From Caldicoprobacter algeriensis (GTDB lineage: Bacteria; Bacillota; Clostridia; Caldicoprobacterales; Caldicoprobacteraceae), in NCBI RefSeq assembly GCF_023838525.1, contig NZ_JAHUQD010000022.1:1-37323 (forward strand): a stretch of 37,323 bases of DNA. The letters are read 5' to 3'. The notes under the pieces are model-generated. The model was not told the DNA's origin. It ran no database searches and saw only the letters and a program-made list of their open reading frames with translations. The stretch's first letter is position 1. Every line of letters begins with the position of its first letter. The position numbers and the translations under genes are program-made. Positions 8,902 to 16,387 of this stretch are shown in pieces.

Positions 8902-9555
8902 CTACCAAGCACCTTTACCTGTCAAAATAACTTTTACCGTCTTTAACATTATCTTTATATCCATCAATATCGAACGGTTCTCAATATAATATAAGTCGTA
9001 CTCCAGTTTTTCTGCTGGACCCAGTTCATAACCACCGTTAACTTGAGCCCACCCTGTAAGTCCTGGTTTAACTTGCAATCTATTTACAAAGCCTGGTATC
9101 TGTTCGTTAAACTGATAAGTAAAAATAGGTCTCTCAGGCCGCGGACCTACTATGCTCATATCGCCCTTTAAAACATTAAAAAGCTGCGGCAATTCATCAA
9201 TACGCGTTTTTCGCATAATTCTTCCAACTTTTGTAACCCTTGGGTCATCTTTTTCAGCCCACTTTGCTCCATTCTCTTCAGCATTTTGGTACATGGATCG
9301 CAGCTTATACAGCATAAATACCTTTCCATTTTTACCTACCCTCTCCTGGCAATAAAAAACAGGGCCTTTTGATTCAAGTTTAATAGCTATACCAAATATA
9401 AGCATTAAAGGAATAGCTATAATAATCCCAATTAAAGATAAAACTATATCCATCACTCTCTTTATTTTTTCATACCAGAATCTATTCTCTACAACAACAG
9501 TTGTATTCTTCCCAATATTACGTTGCACGTACATCTCAATATTTACAACCTCCAT
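8902..9555 (-). CDS. Undecaprenyl-phosphate sugar phosphotransferase (monotopic PGT)
   Basis: Initiating enzyme of the polysaccharide pathway: transfers a sugar-1-phosphate from a nucleotide sugar to undecaprenyl phosphate on the cytoplasmic membrane face. It is 217 residues, the catalytic-core form (like PglC or WbaP C-terminal domain) without the long multi-helix N-terminal part of WcaJ/WbaP. A hydrophobic segment at about 35-57 (VMDIVLSLIGIIIAIPLML) is the re-entrant anchor. The catalytic Asp-Glu pair is at about 120-121 in RIDELPQLFNVLKGDMS, followed by IVGPRPE and VKPGLTGWAQVNG. It has an AAAGGAGG site 11 nt before the ATG. As first gene after the leader and promoter at 9746-9884, it opens the LoaP-linked operon. 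The sugar specificity is unknown. Confidence 0.93.
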   Translation of the reverse strand: MEVVNIEMYVQRNIGKNTTVVVENRFWYEKIKRVMDIVLSLIGIIIAIPLMLIFGIAIKLESKGPVFYCQERVGKNGKVFMLYKLRSMYQNAEENGAKWAEKDDPRVTKVGRIMRKTRIDELPQLFNVLKGDMSIVGPRPERPIFTYQFNEQIPGFVNRLQVKPGLTGWAQVNGGYELGPAEKLEYDLYYIENRSILMDIKIMLKTVKVILTGKGAW

Positions 9556-9745
9556 AATTTTAAAAACCTCCTTTGCCCCCGCAAAGCACCTGCTTAACTC
9601 ATTAGGAATAAAAACTCACTATTAAAATTACATCTTAAAAATAAAAATTATTGATATATGTCGTAATGCACATATTAATAGTAAGGAAACAGATTTTACT
9701 CACATAGTGTTACAACGACTTTCAAACAAGCAAAACCTTCCCCCT

Positions 9746-9836
9746 CCCCGCCCTAAAGCGGGGTTTAAAAAATCCCCCTATGACCTCCCTCAGGAAACGT
9801 TTTGCGCCGAAACAGCAAAAGTCCCCTCGGGATTTT
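9746..9836 (-). promoter_or_regulatory. Structured 5' leader of the polysaccharide operon, candidate LoaP target RNA
   Basis: The transcript from the promoter at 9856-9884 would carry a long hairpin at 9826-9793. GGGGACUUUUGC pairs with GCAAAA and GUUUCC, with one bulged C, two G-U pairs and a 9-nt loop. An outer 8-bp stem (9836-9829 with 9776-9769, AAAAUCCC/GGGAUUUU) closes around it and ends in a U run, which looks terminator-like. A second GC hairpin lies at 9763-9746 (CCCCGC/GCGGGG) next to G-rich RNA. Alternative pairing between the G run at 9774-9778 and the C run at 9760-9763 is possible. LoaP proteins are known to bind an RNA hairpin in the leader of the operon they control, and loaP is the gene just upstream. 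Assigning this element to LoaP is inference. Confidence 0.5.
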
Positions 9837-9855
9837 GTCCACATAACTCATCTAA

Positions 9856-9884
9856 ATTTTACATTATATATCAAAGTGTGTCAA
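9856..9884 (-). promoter_or_regulatory. Sigma-A promoter of the polysaccharide operon
   Basis: Minus-strand TTGACA at 9884-9879 and TAAAAT at 9861-9856, separated by exactly 17 nt. The start of transcription is expected near 9849. It lies just downstream of the loaP stop codon (9960) and gives a leader of roughly 290 nt before the first operon gene. Confidence 0.8.
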
Positions 9885-9959
9885 TGTAATTAATTTGCCA
9901 AAACAAACTATCATCAGCCAACAGCATACCACCCTTAAGCGCATTAAAAACCTGGCCTC

Positions 9960-10496
9960 TCACCCGCTACATCTGTCAACCAGGTGAGCACCCAGGTCAA
10001 TGCGCTTTTCCCTGCCGAGAAATTGAATCCGCACCTTTACCCGTTTCTTGCGGGCATCAAACCTCTCTATAATACCTTCCAGGCCCTTTAAAGGACCGCT
10101 TATGACGACGATGCGCTCGCCTTCCTTGTACACTTCGGAGAAACCTATCGTTTCTCCCTCAGCGGTCAGCGCAAGGATGACGGCCATCTCTTCATCCCTT
10201 ATTGGCACCGGTTCGGATTCATCCTTCAAAACGCCGTACACCCTTGGCAACCCTGACAGCTTATAATATACATCGGTATTCATCACCGTTTTTACGAGAA
10301 CATAGCCGGGAAACAACTTCTTGGTTATCTCATAGACCTTTCCCTGCCTTCTCTCTATAAGCTTCCTTTTGGGAATCAAAATCTCTATATTCTCATCAGG
10401 ATACAGCACATTAATCAATCGCTCAAAGTTTTCTTCCTGACCTGTTTCGACAAAAATGGCATACCATTTCATTTCCGATTCAACGTCCATATCCAC
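9960..10496 (-). CDS. loaP: LoaP-type NusG paralog, transcription antiterminator
   Basis: A 178-residue NusG-family protein. The N-terminal NGN domain (about 8-110) starts MKWYAIFVETGQEENF and includes IPKRKLIERRQGKV and LFPGYVLVKT, the contact surface for RNA polymerase. The C-terminal KOW domain (about 120-175) contains EGERIVVISGPLKGLEGIIERFD. Its place at the end of the cps regulatory genes and directly before a polysaccharide operon leader, together with the divergence from housekeeping NusG, points to LoaP. That subgroup promotes read-through of long polysaccharide and antibiotic operons in Firmicutes. The likely start is GTG at 10496, 6 nt after GAGGGG; an ATG two codons later is also possible. 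A general NusG function is less likely, since nusG normally sits with secE and ribosomal genes. Confidence 0.83.
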   Translation of the reverse strand: MDMDVESEMKWYAIFVETGQEENFERLINVLYPDENIEILIPKRKLIERRQGKVYEITKKLFPGYVLVKTVMNTDVYYKLSGLPRVYGVLKDESEPVPIRDEEMAVILALTAEGETIGFSEVYKEGERIVVISGPLKGLEGIIERFDARKKRVKVRIQFLGREKRIDLGAHLVDRCSG

Positions 10497-10533
10497 AGCG
10501 ATCCCCTCAACCCTTAGTATAAACTAACATAGA

Positions 10534-11301
10534 TTAAAAGCCGAATATCCTCATCCTGGGCTTATACCTTCTCGGGGGCTCTGTGGAAACCATCTTACCT
10601 TCCAGTATATGATAAGGCGTAATGCCGACTATCCTTCGCACCTGTTCCTCATCCAGCCAACCTTTTAGCTGTTCAACGGCCTTTTTCATGTAAGGCCCCC
10701 TTGTACCGTCGGAATGGGCGTCTGTGCCCAGCACATGCCCCATGCCGTGCGTCAGCAGTATTCGAGCACACCGTTTCACTTGCTTCCCAAAAAGCCCGGT
10801 TATGCTGCCGGTGTTGATCTGGCATAGGCAGCCCAAATCCACCAAACGATAGAGTATATTCGGGTCGCGCATTATCTCGAGGTTCCTCTCAGGATGGGCG
10901 ATTATAGGTATAAACCCCATAAGCCTGAGCCTGTATATAAAATCCTCGGCGTACAGCGGCACCTCCCCCATGGGGAGCTCTACCAAAATATAGGGGGTGG
11001 CGTTTATGGTCAACCTTTCAAGCCCTCCTGCTTTAATGAAGGAGGGGTCCATAAACACCTCTGCTCCCAAAAAAATGTCTAGGTCCATCTGCTGAGCGTC
11101 CAGCACACTCTGAAGCTGCTGCCTCTGGCGCTCTATACCACGCACAAAGGCATCGATATTTTTTGCATCCAGGCAGTGCGGCGTGGCTACAACGGCATAT
11201 ATTTCCTCCTTCACAGCCACAGCCGCCATTGAAAGCGCTTCACCTATAGAGCCGGCACCGTCATCCACCTCGGGCAGTATATGGCAGTGTAGATCCAGCA
11301 T
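10534..11301 (-). CDS. cpsB: CpsB/YwqE-type tyrosine-protein phosphatase
   Basis: A PHP-domain, manganese-dependent phosphotyrosine phosphatase of 255 residues that dephosphorylates the CpsD kinase and so tunes polysaccharide polymerisation. Metal-binding motifs are visible along the chain: DLHCHILPEVDDGA near the start, ATPHCLDA, IIAHPERN and GTDAHSDG. The start ATG overlaps the TAA stop of cpsD by one base (11301), indicating coupled translation. Phosphatase, kinase, Wzz-like protein and LoaP form one regulatory block upstream of the biosynthetic operon. Confidence 0.93.
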   Translation of the reverse strand: MLDLHCHILPEVDDGAGSIGEALSMAAVAVKEEIYAVVATPHCLDAKNIDAFVRGIERQRQQLQSVLDAQQMDLDIFLGAEVFMDPSFIKAGGLERLTINATPYILVELPMGEVPLYAEDFIYRLRLMGFIPIIAHPERNLEIMRDPNILYRLVDLGCLCQINTGSITGLFGKQVKRCARILLTHGMGHVLGTDAHSDGTRGPYMKKAVEQLKGWLDEEQVRRIVGITPYHILEGKMVSTEPPRRYKPRMRIFGF

Positions 11302-12077
11302 TACAGATTCATACCCTCGCTTCTTGAGACTGAAATCCCATCCATTGAAAGCGGTTTTTCCACCGTAGACTTCCTGCGCCTCTGTTTCCTGCCATGTTCA
11401 TCATAATAGTAATAATAGTAGTAATAATAGCCCCCCCGTTTGTCGGTCGGAACGCCGTTTAGCACAACGCCCAGTATCCTGGCGTTCACCTTCTGCAGGC
11501 TGGCCTTGGCCTGGACAGCAGCATCAAACGTGGTCAGACCATAACCCGCCACCAGCACCACACCGTCCACATACTGGGACAGCACAGCAGCATCGGTGAC
11601 CGGAAGCACCGGCGGCGTATCTATGATGATCACGTCGTAATCTTCCCTCACCTTATCCAGAAACTCCTTCATCCTTTGTGAGCCGAGAAGCTCGGAAGGA
11701 TTTGGAGGCTTGGGCCCACTGGTTATGACCTCTAAATTTTCCACCTCGGTCACATTGGTAATCTCGCTGTATTCAAGCCCTTCCACCAGGATATTGGTAA
11801 GGCCTTTTATGTTTACCAGGCCAAACATCCTGTGAATAGAAGGCTTCCGCAAGTCACAGTCTATGAGAAGCACCCTGCGATTGGCTTCAGCCATGGCTAT
11901 GGCCATATTGGCGGCCGTAGTGCTCTTGCCCTCGGCAGGCCCGCTGCTGGTTACCAATATTACCTTTATCTTGCGGTCAGTGGATGAAAATTCGATATTG
12001 GTCCTCAAAATCCTGTAAGCCTCTGCAATAGGCGATTTGGGATCTGTATGTGTTACCAATTTTGTAGATTTCAACAT
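11301..12077 (-). CDS. cpsD: CpsD/CapB-type bacterial tyrosine kinase
   Basis: A cytoplasmic BY-kinase of 258 residues that autophosphorylates on a C-terminal tyrosine cluster and is activated by its membrane partner, the Wzz-like protein encoded just upstream. Walker A is SSGPAEGKSTTAANMA (about 44-59), Walker A' is LLIDCDLRKPSIHRMFG, and Walker B is VIIIDTPPVLP. The tail holds nine consecutive tyrosines (11403-11429), flanked by GG and DEHGRKQRRRK. That is an unusually uninterrupted cluster, encoded by a mix of TAT and TAC codons. The gene lies 20 nt after the Wzz-like gene and overlaps cpsB by one base. Confidence 0.94.
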   Translation of the reverse strand: MLKSTKLVTHTDPKSPIAEAYRILRTNIEFSSTDRKIKVILVTSSGPAEGKSTTAANMAIAMAEANRRVLLIDCDLRKPSIHRMFGLVNIKGLTNILVEGLEYSEITNVTEVENLEVITSGPKPPNPSELLGSQRMKEFLDKVREDYDVIIIDTPPVLPVTDAAVLSQYVDGVVLVAGYGLTTFDAAVQAKASLQKVNARILGVVLNGVPTDKRGGYYYYYYYYYDEHGRKQRRRKSTVEKPLSMDGISVSRSEGMNL

Positions 12078-12097
12078 CTATACACCTCACAAACCTT

Positions 12098-12781
12098 TTA
12101 CTGTTCCTCATACATTGGAATGACCCCTAGCACAGGTAGCTCAAGGTACCTTTCAATATCATCCGACATTTTGATGGTGTTATCAAGGTATTCTATAAGA
12201 AATACCAGCCCCAGTCCCAGCATAAGCCCTAGCACTCCTGCTATGGCTATATTAAGGAGCGGCTTGGGCTTGACCGGCTCCTGGGGGACCTTTGCTACGT
12301 CGATAACCTGCACATTGTCCAGCTTCATGATGTCCACTACTTCCCTCATAAAGACCTCGGCAATGGCATTGGCAAGGTCGGTGGCAAACGCGGGGTCTGT
12401 ATCCTCTACCGTTATGCGTATGATCTCGGTCTCACCCTCTGAAGTTACAGCGATCTTTTCCCGCAAATCGGCAGGCTTTAAATCAAGCTGTAGTTTCTCA
12501 ACGACTTTGTCCAAAACGCGGTCGCTCTTTGCAATCACGCTGTAGGTCTTAACAAGCTTTTGATTTGCCAGTATATCGTTGTATTCGATGGTATTTGCCT
12601 GGCTGTTCTGAGTCTTACCTACCATAAGCGTGGTAGAAGTCTCGTATACTTCGTCCAACAGGAAAAAGCTTATCACCGCACTCAATAACACAGCCACTAA
12701 AGTTATTATAACAATAAGGCCCAATCTTTTGCGAATAATTTCAAATAAATCTTTAAGCTCCATCTCTTCGTTTAAGGCCAT
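12098..12781 (-). CDS. Wzz/CapA-type polysaccharide chain-length and kinase-activator protein
   Basis: A 227-residue membrane protein with the polysaccharide co-polymerase layout. A short cytoplasmic N terminus (MALNEEMELKDLFEII) is followed by TM1 at about 19-41 (LGLIVIITLVAVLLSAVISFFL), an extracellular domain, and a proline-rich VPQEPVKPKPLLNIA before TM2 (GVLGLMLGLGLVFLIEYL). It ends in a short cytoplasmic tail that would contact CpsD. The open frame runs upstream to 12973, but the ATG at 12781 follows GGGTGG by 5 nt and is preceded by a promoter at 12824-12832. This makes it the first gene of the regulatory transcript (wzz, cpsD, cpsB, loaP). Confidence 0.9.
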   Translation of the reverse strand: MALNEEMELKDLFEIIRKRLGLIVIITLVAVLLSAVISFFLLDEVYETSTTLMVGKTQNSQANTIEYNDILANQKLVKTYSVIAKSDRVLDKVVEKLQLDLKPADLREKIAVTSEGETEIIRITVEDTDPAFATDLANAIAEVFMREVVDIMKLDNVQVIDVAKVPQEPVKPKPLLNIAIAGVLGLMLGLGLVFLIEYLDNTIKMSDDIERYLELPVLGVIPMYEEQ

Positions 12782-12823
12782 AGGCTCCACCCTTTCTCCA
12801 TCCCATTGCCGTATTTCGAATTC

Positions 12824-12832
12824 ATTATACCA
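12824..12832 (-). promoter_or_regulatory. Extended -10 promoter for the wzz-cpsD-cpsB-loaP genes
   Basis: Minus-strand TGGTATAAT, an extended -10 element with perfect TATAAT, lies 43 nt upstream of the wzz-like start codon. No good -35 box is visible at the right distance, which is common when the TGn extension is present. It sits between the terminator of the upstream operon and the cps regulatory genes. Confidence 0.6.
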
Positions 12833-12854
12833 TAGTCGACAAAGAAAGGGAATA

Positions 12855-12885
12855 CAAAAAGGCGGATTTTTCATCCACCTTTTTC
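12855..12885 (-). terminator. Rho-independent terminator after the SIMPL-domain gene
   Basis: On the minus strand GGTGGAT and ATCCGCC form a 7-bp stem with one U-G pair and a 5-nt loop, followed by five Ts and preceded by As. It separates the zinc-finger/SIMPL operon from the polysaccharide regulatory genes. Confidence 0.8.
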
Positions 12886-12965
12886 CTGCTTGCAACAGCA
12901 AATCTGTTCCAGAACATCGGTACAACCGTATACTATAATGTCCTGTCGCTCTGCCCAATCCATTC

Positions 12966-13736
12966 CTATTCAATGCGATAGACCAGTGTAACCGTTGCGC
13001 TGACCTCTATTTCCCCTTCGGATATGGGAACCGTCCAGGCAGCATCAGCGGCTTTTTGCGCACTTTCCCGCTCTACGTAGTCTCTCTGATACCGGTAAAG
13101 CTCGGGCGGTGCCGAACCCTCGTATATAGCTGCTATATCCTTAAGCTTTACCCCGGCCTGCTGAGCTATCACCTCAGCCCTTCCTTTGGCCTGGTCGACG
13201 GCCTTTTTTAAAGCTTCTTTGTAAGCTGCTTCCTGATCCTCAAGCCCAAAGTATATGCCATAGGAATAGTTGGCCCCTTCCTCGTGTACATTACTGAGCA
13301 CCTCGCCCACTTTCTCAACATCTCGCACCGTGACCCTGACTGTATTGGTAACACGGTATCCTTCCAGAACGCTTTTATTGTTTACATAGTTATACTGCGG
13401 AAAAACTTGATAATTGGAAGTCTGTATGTCTTTCTCCTCTATGCCCATTGCTTTTAATTTGTTTATTATTTTCTCCATGGTTTTGGCATTTTCCTGCTGG
13501 GCTGCTTTAGCATCCTTCAAAATAGTCTCCACTCCCACGTTGATATATGCCACATCAGGCTTTAACGTCACCTTATCGGTCCCCGAGACGGTGAGAATAT
13601 TCTCCTTTACATATACATTTTCAGGGTTAGTGACGTTGACTACAGGAGTATCTTTAAGGAATATACCTCCGGCAGACACACCCAAACATGCCACTACCAA
13701 CACGATTATAACGGCAATCAAAAATTTATTGTTCAT
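12966..13736 (-). CDS. SIMPL-domain (DUF541) exported protein
   Basis: A 256-residue protein of the SIMPL/DUF541 (Oxidative-stress BP26/YggE-like) family. An N-terminal hydrophobic signal or anchor (FLIAVIIVLVVACLGVSAGG) is followed by the domain: LTVSGTDKVTLKPDVAYINVGVET, then KAMGIEEKDIQTSNYQVFPQYNY, and a C-terminal VSATVTLVYRIE strand. Known members are envelope proteins of poorly defined function. The ATG at 13736 is preferred over the upstream in-frame start at 13781 because GGGAG lies 8 nt before it and the product then begins MNNKFLIAV. It overlaps the end of the upstream zinc-finger gene by 11 nt, so the two are co-translated. Confidence 0.88.
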   Translation of the reverse strand: MNNKFLIAVIIVLVVACLGVSAGGIFLKDTPVVNVTNPENVYVKENILTVSGTDKVTLKPDVAYINVGVETILKDAKAAQQENAKTMEKIINKLKAMGIEEKDIQTSNYQVFPQYNYVNNKSVLEGYRVTNTVRVTVRDVEKVGEVLSNVHEEGANYSYGIYFGLEDQEAAYKEALKKAVDQAKGRAEVIAQQAGVKLKDIAAIYEGSAPPELYRYQRDYVERESAQKAADAAWTVPISEGEIEVSATVTLVYRIE

Positions 13737-15165
13737 GGTTCGCACTCCCATCTTCTTCAATTTTATCCACTCTTTTCTCAATTTTCGGCCTTAGCGCAGT
13801 CTTTGATCTCTTGGCAATGCTCCACAGGACCCCTACCATGACAGCCAGCACCACCAGATAGGGCACGGCGCTCACAATAAACACGGCCAGATCAGCAAAC
13901 AGCTGGCCTAAACGCTCCCAAGACTTTATAAAGCCGTTTACGATCCTATCGCCCCAGGTTATGGGCTCGGGCTCCTCCTTTTTGATCTGCCTCACCTCAT
14001 AAACATCGACGGAAACCCGCGAGTACTGCACCATGTTATCCCACTGCTTTAAAGTGCCGGTGTAGTTTTCGATCTCGTAGCGCACGCGGGACAGCTCGCG
14101 CTCCAGCTCGATGATGTCCTGCAGCTTTTCGGCCTTGCTCAGCAAGGTGAGTAATCTCTCTTCCTGAAGCCTAAGTGACTTTAGCCTGGCCTCCACATCC
14201 AGGTACTGGCCGGTTATGTCCTCGCCTCTTATCTGCCTGCTGGTCACGTTGCCCAGCTCGACCATATCTCCTATAAACGAATCAAAAGACTTTGAAGGGA
14301 CGCGTATCTCGAAGTGTGCCTTGCGGTTGGACACTTGGCCCTGGTAAGTGGGTTTGCCCTGGATCTCGGAGGACTCAATATATCCCAGATAGACGTTCAC
14401 CCTTCCGATTATCTCATCTACCGTGCGGTCAAATTCCGTAGTCTCCATGCTGAGGTAAGCCGAGCGTATAATTTTTCTCTCGACCCCTGCCTGTGCTCCT
14501 GCCGAAGCTTGTGCAAACCCAGAGATCTGGACAGCCAGTTTATTTTGCTCTGATGCCCACTGGCTGTCGGAAAGCGCTGCGCTTTCGTCTGCCTTATCCT
14601 GGGCCCTCTCAGCCACTTCGGGTTCCATCTCACCTTTTACACCGGCGCCCGCGCTGTCTGCAGCCCATTTGGCGTCAGGTGCCATACTGTTGCTTGCGCT
14701 GTCGTAACTCTGGTAGCCAGCCTCCTCAGTGGAGTCCGCCGGGTAGTCGGCCGTCCTCTGGGCAGCGTCATAAAGCGGCGGAGCTGCATCTTTGGTAGCC
14801 ATTTCCCGCTCATACGCTCCTCCACCGCCCCCTAGCCCACTCATCACCAGCGCCATTCCAAAGACCAGTACCACGGCAGCAGCCACACCGGCAACAACCC
14901 TTCGATTAACTCTCCACCTGATTTTTCTGAGCATACCCGCACTCTCCTCCCCCTTCAACCTATCGATAAGATAGCTACAAAAGCCGGAAGGCAGTTCCAC
15001 ATCCTTAAGCCCAGCGCACATCTCCCTTACTTTCAGAATGGCAGTATATTCCTTCCGGCATCGAGGGCACTCGCTCAAATGCTGCTGCATTTCGGATATC
15101 AAAGAGCCATCGAGCACGCCATCTATATATGCCGATATATTTTCCCTGCACTGTCTGCAGTCCAT
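13726..15165 (-). CDS. Anti-sigma-like zinc-finger membrane protein with DUF4349 domain
   Basis: A 479-residue protein. Residues 1-45 are a zf-HC2 anti-sigma zinc finger (MDCRQCRENISAYIDG, then HLSECPRCRKEY, giving the HxxxCxxC pattern). A first membrane helix lies at about 88-110 (VVAGVAAAVVLVFGMALVMSGL). A long low-complexity Ala/Ser/Glu/Asp region follows, then a DUF4349 domain from about 228 (RKIIRSAYLSMETTEFDRTVDEI) containing a coiled coil (LQEERLLTLLSKAEKLQDIIELERELSRV). The C-terminal helix is VFIVSAVPYLVVLAVMVGVLW. The layout suggests an anti-sigma factor with an outside sensor. No sigma-factor gene is next to it: the upstream neighbour is a sugar kinase. The partner must be elsewhere, or the protein has another role. 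Confidence 0.85.
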   Translation of the reverse strand: MDCRQCRENISAYIDGVLDGSLISEMQQHLSECPRCRKEYTAILKVREMCAGLKDVELPSGFCSYLIDRLKGEESAGMLRKIRWRVNRRVVAGVAAAVVLVFGMALVMSGLGGGGGAYEREMATKDAAPPLYDAAQRTADYPADSTEEAGYQSYDSASNSMAPDAKWAADSAGAGVKGEMEPEVAERAQDKADESAALSDSQWASEQNKLAVQISGFAQASAGAQAGVERKIIRSAYLSMETTEFDRTVDEIIGRVNVYLGYIESSEIQGKPTYQGQVSNRKAHFEIRVPSKSFDSFIGDMVELGNVTSRQIRGEDITGQYLDVEARLKSLRLQEERLLTLLSKAEKLQDIIELERELSRVRYEIENYTGTLKQWDNMVQYSRVSVDVYEVRQIKKEEPEPITWGDRIVNGFIKSWERLGQLFADLAVFIVSAVPYLVVLAVMVGVLWSIAKRSKTALRPKIEKRVDKIEEDGSANHEQ

Positions 15166-15235
15166 ATCCCCTGCCCCCTTTCACCTGTACAGACGAAGGA
15201 AGAGGGAGAAAAGTTGCAAAAAACTGCGGTATAAA

Positions 15236-16174
15236 TTAAAAATCGCTGACCTTCTCGATCTCGACCCGCGGCAGCATGCTTTCAAACCCATCGCGGGTGC
15301 AAAGAAGGGTGCCCTCCCTCATCACCGACGCAGTGGCAGCCGCCACCCCATAGCGCAGCATGTCTTCCAGACCGGCTCCCTCCTTAAGCGCAAGGCAGAA
15401 CCCCGCTACCATGGAATCGCCTGCTCCGGCCGTGCCCTTCACCTCCACAGCGATTGGGTGGGCGTAATATGTCTCGTTTTCGTCTATGATCATGGCTCCC
15501 CGGCTTCCCATGGACACCCCAACTATGCGCACTCCCCTCTCGATAAACCTTCTGGCGGCCCTGACTATTTCACCGTGGGTGGTAAGGGTTTTGCCCACCG
15601 CCTTTTCAAGCTCATACAGGTTGGGCTTTATCATGTAAGGCTGCGCTTTGAGGCCCTCGAGCAAAAGCTCACCTTCAGCATCCAGCACGCACATGATGCC
15701 GTGCCTGTTTGCCTGCTCCATAAGGTCCTTATAGATGGAAGTGGGCACTCCCCTGGGCACGCTTCCGCTGAAGACCATCATGCTGCTCTTTGCGGCGTAT
15801 ATGTCGATTTTGTCCATGAGCTCTTGGATGTGCTGTGGCGAAACGGGATGGCCGCTCTCGTTGATCTCGGTGACCACGCCCTGAGATAGGTCAAACACCT
15901 TGAGGTTGACCCGCACCTCGCCCTCAACCTCCACAAAGTCGTAGGGTATGCCCGCCCTGTCCAGCAGCTCCCTTATCATGTGCCCCCTTTCGGTATAGTT
16001 TATGCCTGTGCAAAATGCCTTTTCGCCCAGCTGGTGAAGCGCCACGGCCACGTTTATGCCCTTGCCGGCGGCGTCCATGCGGCTGTCTATGATCCTGTTC
16101 AGCCCGCCGTAGATGAACCTCTCCACAGTAACCATCCTGTCAATGCAGGGATTGAGCGTAACGGTCGTTATCAT
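15236..16174 (-). CDS. fruK: 1-phosphofructokinase / tagatose-6-phosphate kinase family (PfkB)
   Basis: A 312-residue PfkB-family kinase with the FruK/LacC layout. It starts MITTVTLNPCIDRMVTVE, the substrate-binding TLNPxxD motif. GKGINVAVALHQLG follows, and the catalytic/anion-hole motif is GTAGAGDSMVAGFCLAL near the C terminus. It probably phosphorylates fructose-1-phosphate to fructose-1,6-bisphosphate in the cytoplasm. Tagatose-6-phosphate kinase (LacC) is an alternative, because no fructose PTS gene is seen beside it. An excellent AAGGAGGAG site precedes the ATG. A TATAAT -10 box lies about 75 nt upstream. It is followed by the zinc-finger gene after 70 nt and may be cotranscribed with it. 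Confidence 0.85.
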   Translation of the reverse strand: MITTVTLNPCIDRMVTVERFIYGGLNRIIDSRMDAAGKGINVAVALHQLGEKAFCTGINYTERGHMIRELLDRAGIPYDFVEVEGEVRVNLKVFDLSQGVVTEINESGHPVSPQHIQELMDKIDIYAAKSSMMVFSGSVPRGVPTSIYKDLMEQANRHGIMCVLDAEGELLLEGLKAQPYMIKPNLYELEKAVGKTLTTHGEIVRAARRFIERGVRIVGVSMGSRGAMIIDENETYYAHPIAVEVKGTAGAGDSMVAGFCLALKEGAGLEDMLRYGVAAATASVMREGTLLCTRDGFESMLPRVEIEKVSDF

Positions 16175-16249
16175 AATACCTGCTCCTCCTTAAACCCAAC
16201 TTTTTACAATGCAATGGCAGTATATAGTCCCATTTAATTCCTCATCTTT

Positions 16250-16255
16250 ATTATA
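16250..16255 (-). promoter_or_regulatory. Candidate -10 box upstream of fruK
   Basis: A perfect TATAAT on the minus strand about 75 nt upstream of the fruK start. The -35 region is poor (TTGCGA at a 15-nt spacing), so a regulated or weak promoter is likely. It lies after the EF-G-like gene's terminator. Confidence 0.4.
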
Positions 16256-16344
16256 AAAGCATTGGGCCTATCGCAACAGCTTAAGCCTGTATAAACGGCT
16301 TGACAGCTGGAATAAACATGACGCTTCTCACGCATTATAAAATT

Positions 16345-16383
16345 AAAAAACCGGGCAGCCTTTGCAGGGCGCCCGGTTTTTTA
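16345..16383 (-). terminator. Rho-independent terminator of the EF-G-like gene
   Basis: CCGGGC and GCCCGG form the base of a GC-rich hairpin, extended by GCC/GGC with one bulge. It is flanked by six As and six Ts, so it can work on both strands. It begins 5 nt past the stop codon at 16388. Confidence 0.92.
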
Positions 16384-16387
16384 AAGG

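Noticed and set aside
9737-9763. Possible RNA G-quadruplex in the operon leader (G3, G4, G5 and G2 runs)
   Set aside because: Only three runs reach three Gs and the same bases pair well in a hairpin; a quadruplex is possible but not supported over the hairpin.
9707-9889. Plus-strand open frame of 60 codons across the polysaccharide leader
   Set aside because: It runs antisense through the promoter and hairpins of the operon leader and has no start signal.
15038-15889. Long plus-strand open frame (283 codons) opposite the fruK gene
   Set aside because: It lies antisense to a well-supported PfkB-family gene, has a His/Arg-rich composition typical of reverse-frame translation, and has no ribosome binding site.
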